A stretch of DNA of 64,000 nt from Ilex aquifolium. Lineage: Eukaryota; Streptophyta; Magnoliopsida; Aquifoliales; Aquifoliaceae. Shown piece by piece: positions 25,301 through 34,300 of this stretch. Numbering within the stretch: the first letter of the stretch is position 1; each line of letters starts with the position of its first letter. Under the pieces are notes generated by a model, which searched no databases, was not told where the DNA came from, and saw only the letters and a program-made list of their open reading frames with translations. The translations under genes and the position numbers were made by a program. The stretch is taken from positions 21,023,064 through 21,087,063 of the forward strand of contig OX637397.1 of NCBI GenBank assembly GCA_951799425.1, given 5' to 3'.

Positions 25301-28300
25301 AATGTCTTAAGGAATTACACTAATAGATGAATCAAGAGCATTGGACTTAATAATATACCACACGCAACAGCAGAGAGTTAGGCCCTATTCAAAAGACCAC
25401 CCACTAGAATCATTATTATGAAACAGAAAAAATAATTCCGCAATGCATCCTCATAGTACCTCACTTAGCCTTAACATGGTAGCAAGCAGCATATGTACAG
25501 GTTCTCACAAGCATATAGTCCAGCTCCAAAATAATTCAAAACTTTTAAAAAGGTGACAGGATCATGAACACTATACAGTGAAATGCCACAAAAAGTCACA
25601 CAGAGCAACATACCTACACCAAGAGTTCCCACCAAAATACCGATAATGTTGGCATCCTTTGCCTTTTCAACTAGGTAATATCTGCAAAACATTGTTCAAA
25701 AACTAAATCACATAAGAAGATAATAGGGCATGAGTAAAATGTTTAAGGGGGAGGATGTAGACAAACATCTTATGTCATCAGGCACAGAAAATAGGTAGTT
25801 AGTAAAAGGAGAAAAGGAAATTAAAATGCTGCAAATATACCTACGCTTCAGAATTCTTCTCTGTTGAGATAAGTTAGTCACCAAGCAATTTTCTGTTGCT
25901 ACATATCTGACTGAGGCCAATGCAAATAAAAATTAATAAAAGCCTTATTTGAAATTGACAAGCTCAAAACTAACACAAAAATTAATTCCAAATGACAGTT
26001 ACTAGAGTAACGAGTAGGCCAATCTTCTGGCCCGCATCACGTAATCTAAAACGTGGTACATAGTTTCAAGCTCATAAATCACATAGATGGCATGTTGAGG
26101 TCTACCTAGTTACAAGAGAGATTAATCTTTTTACAAGAAATAAATGATGGAACACATTACTATGGAAATGCATGAGTTTTGCATTTGGTGGGGGGGTCTC
26201 AGAGTCTACAAAAAGCAACAGGACCACAGGCCACAGATATCAAACTAGTGATCCTTGGCAGCAGTCAAATTGTGCAACCTAAGAGCCAATTGCCTGGACA
26301 GAGACAAACAACTGAGCATGCTATCGGTGTTAAGGTACACTATAACATAATATAAACTAAAGCAAACACATTGTTCAAAAAACAATTGATAGAACCATCT
26401 CTAAATATGACTATCAGCAAGTCAAGACTGACATGAGGGGCCAGGTGAAATAATTTCTCCACATTCAAAAAGCTTGGTTATATAATAACTTTTATCTTTC
26501 ATTTTTTCCCTGCAAAATTTGGCAATATAGTCTAGAAGAGAATGCACACTTCTACCTATTTCACAGCCGTTGAACGTCAGTACTACATTTGCAAAGGCTG
26601 AATTGTCAGAACCAATCCAAAAAACTAAGCAATCCTCTATTTTGTTTCCCTCGTGTAAACTCCATGTCAAGCCTCCAATTCTGTATCTTGTACCTGCTGC
26701 CTCACCACAGCCTTCATCAGTTGTTGGGTTACTAACAAATTCCGGGTGCGCATCAGAGGTTTTAACATTTTCTGACGGATTTACAAATGAAGGCATAACA
26801 TCAGCATAATGGAATTCTAATCTGGATTCAGAGCCACATAACTTCGATGATTCAATGATCAATGCTTCTTTGATATCTGGTATTGCATGTGCATATTCCA
26901 GTCCATAAAGGATCTGCATTTAGGGAAAGGAAATTAATTACAAAATGAAGACACGATCACTGGCTACCACAACAGCAATTTAAAATAGCTTGATTGGCAG
27001 TCAAATGGAGCAGAACAGCACGAGAACTCAATTGCTAAGATCAATTAACGGCTATTTAGTGCAAAAGGGGTGTGGATGTAAATGCATGCTAACCTAGAGC
27101 CCACAAAGGGTGTGTGGGTCGATTAAAACAGCAAAATGGTGGTCATGGAAGTCAAAATCCACCAACAAGTGTGCAACAAGTAACAACTCAGCTGCTGAAT
27201 CAACTAGCCCCGAAATTAAATGGCACTGAAGCCCGCAACCTATACCCCGCCATCAAAGAATGTGTCAGGCCCCAATGAGTAGGAGGGTGCAGTGGTCGCT
27301 GCAAAACCTTGGGCACAAGTCCGGGCAAGTGGCCGTCAGTGAAAAGCAACTGATGAAAGAAAGTGTTCACCAAATGCGGATGATCCACAAGTACAAAAGT
27401 TATGCACTACCAGTTGGAAATTATTTGAATCAAAGACTTGGGGACATCTCTTTGATTCTGTTCGTTTCAGTTAACAACTATAGGGAAGGCAGAAGGAAAA
27501 AGGATGCTATAAAAGCACAAGGGAACCATTTTCAATGCCCCATGAAGCACAAGGCTCATTCAGAGTCGAGAGGGAATATAACAATACATAACAGAAATTT
27601 GATAAGTCATGTGATTCTCACGGAAGGGTGCAACTGCAGTGGTAAAATGCTCCCACTTGGAACCATAATTTTATAGCAATAAAAGGTACATCAATGCACT
27701 AGACTCCTGGTTTCCCGTCAAGTTAGTTTGGCACCAAATTGTCTCAAACATTCTGCCCACTTATAGTAAAACACTAACCAATCAAACAAACCATCCTTCC
27801 AGGCTTCCATCAATTGGAGCTTACATAAGGCTGCAAGCCTACAACATTCAGCTATGTCATGCTAAAGATGAATAATCTGAAATTACCACATCAAGATTCA
27901 TCTGGCTGAAGTTAGCGCAACTTCATAAATGCAGAATACTTGTGAAACTGTAAACTATAATCTAAAATATATTATTTCAGGATTCTTATGCGCAAGTGTA
28001 GACATATGCAACATATAGAAAAGTTCAGTTCTAGCCTATTACATTCAGAAACATATTCTTAAATTATAGAAGCATGTAAAGATATTAATCTAATCGATAA
28101 CAAGCAAGACATTTAATGATTTAATCAGTTACAGAAGAATAAGAAAAAACTTCAACTGCATATCAAAATAGCAAAAATGCCAATATCATGCATTACTTGC
28201 AGTCGAATGAACATTCATACATATTGAAGTTCAACTAAATTTCAACCATATGGATAACTCAGTGCATTGAAATCTTTCAATTGTGGGAGAGAAGAGGAGG

Positions 28301-31300
28301 CATAAAAAGAAAAATAGCATGTAAGAGAAAACAAATCTTTTAACCATTCATTTCCACAAATTTCTGACTATGACTTTTAGAAAACGTGTTTGTGTTTATT
28401 GTGCTCATTAATCAGATAACCAATGCTTTAAGCAAACTGAAAATATAAGGATATAATTTTTCTACAACAGTACTCTGTACTCCTATGAAGTTAAAAAAAG
28501 AGGACAAAAAATGAAAAACTGCTAAAAATGCAAAACAAATTATATGATGTAGATATAGTGAAATGAGACACTCACAAACCCACTTGAAAACAAAAGACAA
28601 TAATTCGCGTTTTAGGTTATTCAGCCATGCTCAGCAACCACATAATCTCAAAGCAAGAAAAGGGAACACAAAATTATTTATCATACCAAAACACGCTTGC
28701 CACTTGTCAATGCATATTTACATAAGTTCTCAGCACATTTTAATGCATTAATCGGAGCTTTTCCGAAAACAAACAAAGCAGGGAGAGTCGATGTGCTGCA
28801 AAAGCCAAAAGAAAAGAGTTTTGATGTGAAGAGACATTTATAACAAGAACAAAATGTCAACTGTAAGAACTGCACTAAGAACCTTAAGAATAATTATACG
28901 TAAAAGACAATGCACTCACGGACTAAGACATGTATGTCCATAATGAATGACACAGTCAGCATTGATGTGAGATGCCCCGACCTCATCAACACAACAGCTA
29001 CCATATGTCGTATCTGCCATTACATACAATCCAATATCCTTAACATCATCATTGCTGTCACAAAATGATCCACCCAATGACCGAAGCTTTTCATGCAGAG
29101 CCCTAACAACTGTTGTTGAGTCCTTCAATAGCTCATCCGGGAACTGATATTTAAAAACATAAGAACTTGCCTTTCATACATATTCAATTCGGCTGCATTT
29201 TCTTAACATCCAAAAAGAATGCATAAGATTAATTTTCAAAGAAGCAAGAGAAAAATGAGCATAATAAAACTACTTTCTTTTCAAGTTTCCAGGTACTCAA
29301 CACCAAAAAATTGACAATAGTATCAATAGTCATACTCTGCTCTGCAAACACAGAATTCATGACTTTGAATTAGTATTGGAGACCAAATAAAATTTTGGTT
29401 CATACCCTCTTCACTTCTATCTTGCAGCAGCCAATTCAACTCAACGTAACTCCTCAAAGACTTTCCAAATACTTTGAATTGATTACACAAATGCTATTTA
29501 GCCATTATGCTCTATTAAGGCTCATTTTTTTTTAAATCAACTTCAGCCAATAAGCCTCTACAAAAAAAAATTATTATAACATGTGATTTACCAAGAAGCT
29601 TATTACACAATTTCAATGCTGTCATAAAAAAAATTTATGAAAACATTTGAAAAATTGTACAATCTCCTGAGAATATTACATAATTTCAGCCAATAAGTTT
29701 GTGTAAGGTGGCCCACAAAATATATCGCCAAAAGTCTTGGCTAACAGATTAAAGAGAATTCTGAACTGTACTATCTCTAATTATCAAAGCACATTTGTTC
29801 CTGAGAGAATGATTACCGACAATGTACTCATTGCGTACAAGATACTGTTTGAAGAATAAGAAGCAAGGGGGCAAGGGGTATATGTCAATTAAGCTTCATA
29901 ATGGTCTTTCTTGGAAAGTATAGTGCAAAAGATGGGTTTTGCAGAGAGATGGATTAGGCCAGCAATAAATGTTAGTACTGTATCCTACTTTGTAAAGATT
30001 AAAGGGGAGCAAGTGGGTTATTTTCACCCTAAGAGGGATTTGCAGCAGGGGGACTCAGTGTCTCCCTGTCTCTATTCCTCCGAATAATGCAGTAAGGACA
30101 GGTTCTCTGCAAGGACTATCTACTGGCCGTGGAGTATTCAGTTTTCTCACTTGTTGTTCACTGATGACTCTGCCTGTCATGTCATCTACTAGGACCATGA
30201 TGGACAATATTCCGTCAATTCAAGAATGCTTACAGCTTTATGAATTAGCATCTGGACAAAAAATAAATCTTGCTATTTCTTAGTGGTAATGTCCTTCCTG
30301 CTGACAGATAATATGTACATCCAGTTGGTCTCAACCACAACACACATCTTGGTCTACACTCTGTTACTGGTAAATCAAAGGAGGAGGTTTTTAACTCTAT
30401 TCAGGCAAGGGTTTGGCAAAAAGTTCAATGCCGGTAGGATAAGATTTTGTCAAAGGGAGGTAAAGAAGTGATGTAGATTAGGAAGGGGAAAAAGTGGGGA
30501 TGAGAAGAGGAGAAGAAGAGGATGAGAAAATCAGGAGAAAGAAAGGGAAGCTAGGGAGCCAAAAATACTAATAATCAATAAACAATTAAAAGTCTAATTA
30601 AAACCTTACATGCATCCCTTTATGTAGGAAAACTAAAAACCCTAAAACAAATACATAATCAAAATGACATATAAGTCCTTACAAATTAAAAGAAATCACT
30701 AAAAAGATAAATACTAAATAATCTCCAATTAATTCTCGTAATAAATCTATAATATCTATTCAACTCCAACATGATCTCCATCATTCTCCTCCGGTTGAGA
30801 AAAACTTTCCTCCGCAAAGTCATCAAAGTCAAAATACTCGAAAAACACATAATTAAGATGGTAGAATTCCTCTATACTGAAAGAAACATCTATAGTCGTC
30901 CATCAAGCAGGATACTGGTGACAATATCCATCTAAAACACTAAAAATATGGTCTTACAATCAAGGATCAAAATTTCGTTTCGATGTATTGTTTCGATCAC
31001 TTAGGAAACAGAAACGTTTCGACGTGTTTCGAAAACGTTTCGACCCGTTTCAAAAACATAATAAAAAATTTAATAATTATTTTTCTAAAATATTGATTGA
31101 AATATATCAAAATATCTTGAAATACCTTAAAATTTTCCGAAACAATTATGTAAATGTATTGAAATATTATAAAACATCTCGAAATATTATGGAATACCTC
31201 AAAATATTATAATTTTGATTTCATCACTGATTCATTTCGGCCTCCTTGGAAACGAAAATGTTTCAGACGTTTCAACCATTTCGAAACGATATTTTGATTC

Positions 31301-34300
31301 TTACCAGCAACACATCATCTATCTACCTCATAATGTGCAATGGAAGTGAAGAGATAAGAACTGGAGATAGTGTTAAGGAAGGAGCAATTGCATCTGTAGG
31401 AACACCTGCTAATAAAATAGGTGGCTCTGGAGTGCCTCGATTATGTAACATGTCCTCTAAATAAAAATTTGGGTTAATACTAACATTCAATGAAAAATTA
31501 AGCAAATAAGCATTAGATCCAAACTCAAGAATAGAAAAGCAATTCTCATTAAATTTCAACAAAAAGTATTCAATGTGACATGGCATCAATGACGAAAGAG
31601 TAACAATAACGCCCTGGTACTGAAAATAAGAAAGTACAGACTCAACTGAACACTTGACAGGAGACAAAGAAACAAAGTCAACACTCTCAAGTGGGGTAGA
31701 ATCCGAAAAAAAGTCAACAATTTTATATGAAGAAGAATCCAAAACAATGCCATCATGCCTCAGAATAGTAAACACAGAACAATCACCGATAGATTCTGAA
31801 ATAGATAGCTCGATATGTTCAATATCTTGCATAGAGACCAATTGAAAGAATTTTTTCTCAAGTTCAATGATTGGTAATGATTTAACTTTTGGCTCCGATA
31901 AGGTATGAAACATGATATGATCAAAAATAATCTCATCACTAGTATCAATGTTCAAAGGATTGAAAGTCTGTTCTGAAGGACAAAAAGCATGAGGATCCAA
32001 CGGAACAGAAATATGGCTATCATCATGCAAGTGTCTAACATTAGGTGAAACTGATGAATTATCCTTATGTTCTTCCATTTGCTGATTTGCAAAAATTTTA
32101 GTCAAGTGAGAAAGTTGAGTTGTGAACTCATCAAACAATTTGTTTTTCATCCCTATACACTCCTCACGTAATTAGCCGAGTAAATTTTTGCTATTGGCTA
32201 CTCCGATTTCAAAGGTCTCAACATTTTTCTCTAAGGCAACTAGGGCTTTTGAATGATCACTAATGACATTACGGATAGATCTAGATTGACCTTGATGACT
32301 TTGGAAAACATGACATTGGTAACTGTCATCTGAACTAAGTGTCCCAAAGTAGTATTCTAAATAATCCTCATAATAAAACTCAGACTTCCTATGAACTTTA
32401 TGATGACCCCGAGAAATTGTAGGAAAAGAATAGGTATAGTGGTGACGCTGGAGAGCTATGATCCTGAGACATTCTTGATGTTAGGTAAATATATGAATAG
32501 GCATCATAAAGATCATATAAACTCATGATTGACTCTTGAAAGATGAGAATGGCATAAGAACAAATTCAAGAATGCAATTGACAATTTATAGAAATGAGAA
32601 AGCTTAAAAAGAAAAGAATATGTTTTGGACCTTTTGTAGATTTCATAATTTTCCAATGAATAAAAATATTAGTCTCAAGTTTTACGGAAATATGCGTACC
32701 TTAATCAACCTTTCTTTGAAAGGAATGTTGAAATTTTGAAACTTTTGGGGCCACCTTGCAATTCCTGGAACTTATGGGGATGATTATGCATCTTCTATAA
32801 ATTCTAGGGGATGATTCTACAACTGTCTAAAACTTCTGGGGGATGATTCTGCAATTCTGAAACTTCTGAGGATGATTCTGCAATTTTCTGGAACTCTTAA
32901 GGGTGATTATGCAATTTCTGGAACTCCTAGGGAATGGTTCTGTAGTTTTCGAGACTTCAAGGCACAAACCTGTCATTTTTGAATTTTTTTTCTTTCTTTT
33001 TTCCTTTTTTTTTGATTTTTTTTTTTTTTTTGATTTTTTATTTGACTTTTTTTTTGAATAATAAACTGGACTGGGTCCGAAGGTTTGGGTTGTCTGGTTT
33101 AGGTACAACACAATGGGTTAGCTTGGCCTGGGCTTGACTGATTCTAGGTCTTGGACAAATGGGTTAGACTGTAGGCTGTTATTGTTTGGGCTAGGCAATG
33201 TTAGCTGGGACTTTGGGATTGGGTTAAAGGCCGAATCAAATTTTTTTTTAAAAAAACCCTACTAGTCTTCTCCAAAACTGGTGCGCCATTGGTCTTTAGC
33301 TTCAAGTAGCCAGCAGCAACGACAAGAGCTCCGGCAAGATTGAAAGATGGCGACGACGGTAAACCACGAGTTGTCTTCTTCACGAGCAGGCTGGTTCGTC
33401 TCCAACTGCAAGAACAAGGCAGCGACTGTTAATGACGGCTGTGATTTTCTCGCAACGTCAAAAACTGAGTCTATGTTAAACGGAGTTTGGCTCCAGTGAC
33501 ATTGTGGATGAACAAGGGCCAAAGTTCTGGAGCAGCTATGGAAGCTTTCTCGCACAGTTTAGGCAACTAATCTGGGCAACACAATGATGCTGATAATGAT
33601 AACCTCAAAGGCAATCAACTTCCGGTGGTTCCTGAACTTTCCATTGGTTGCAATCGAGCACAATATGGAGCAACAGTGGCTGTAATGACGAGCTATGACA
33701 GGACAGTGATGAAAAATGATTGTCGATGATAGACAGAAACGTTGAAGTTTTGACAGTGGAAAGCAAGATTTGGATACAAGAAACCTGGCATGGCTCTGAT
33801 ACCAATTGATGCAGATCATAGTAGCTCTGATACCAAATTGATGTAGATTAGGAAGGGGAAGAAGTGGGAATGAGAAGAGGAGGAGAAGGGAATGAGAAAA
33901 TCAGGAGAAAGAGAAGGAAGCTTGGGAGCCAATAATACTAATAATTAATAAACAATCAAAAGTCTAACTAAAACCCTTGCATGCATCCCTATATAGGGAA
34001 ACTAAAAACCCTAAAATAAATACATAATCAAAATGACATATAAGTCCTTACAAATTAAAAGAAATCACTAAAAAGATAAATACTAAATAATCTCCAAATA
34101 ATTCTCATAATAAATCTATAATATCTATCCAACTCTAACACTATCCCCATCAAGAAGTCTTTATTAAAGCAATAGCACAAGGTACAAGGTATCCCAACCT
34201 ATGTCATGCATGCTTTAAACTATCAACTCCTCCTTGCAAAGAACTCAATAGTTTAACAGCCAAGTTTTGGTGTGGTTACAGTGATAATGAGAATAAAATC

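Larger units (their letters stand above)
30469..34152 (-). mobile_element. Non-autonomous LTR retrotransposon inside the LINE
   Basis: The element is 3684 bp, with LTRs at 30469-30783 and 33839-34152 starting TGATG and ending CATCA. A perfect duplication AGAAG (30464-30468 and 34153-34157) flanks it. The primer site TGGTATCAGAGC on the minus strand (33824-33835) and a purine stretch CCGGAGGAGAA before the 3' LTR set the minus orientation. No protease, integrase or RT is recognised. The interior carries one long ORF (31323-32472), a tandem repeat and a MITE. Confidence 0.92.

Noticed and set aside
26570-26809. A plus-strand frame over DPH2 exon 4
   Set aside because: It is the shadow of the real exon on the other strand.
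27260-27676. A 138-codon plus-strand frame in intron 3
   Set aside because: Its first part is translated from the 25S rRNA fragment, so it is not a protein gene.
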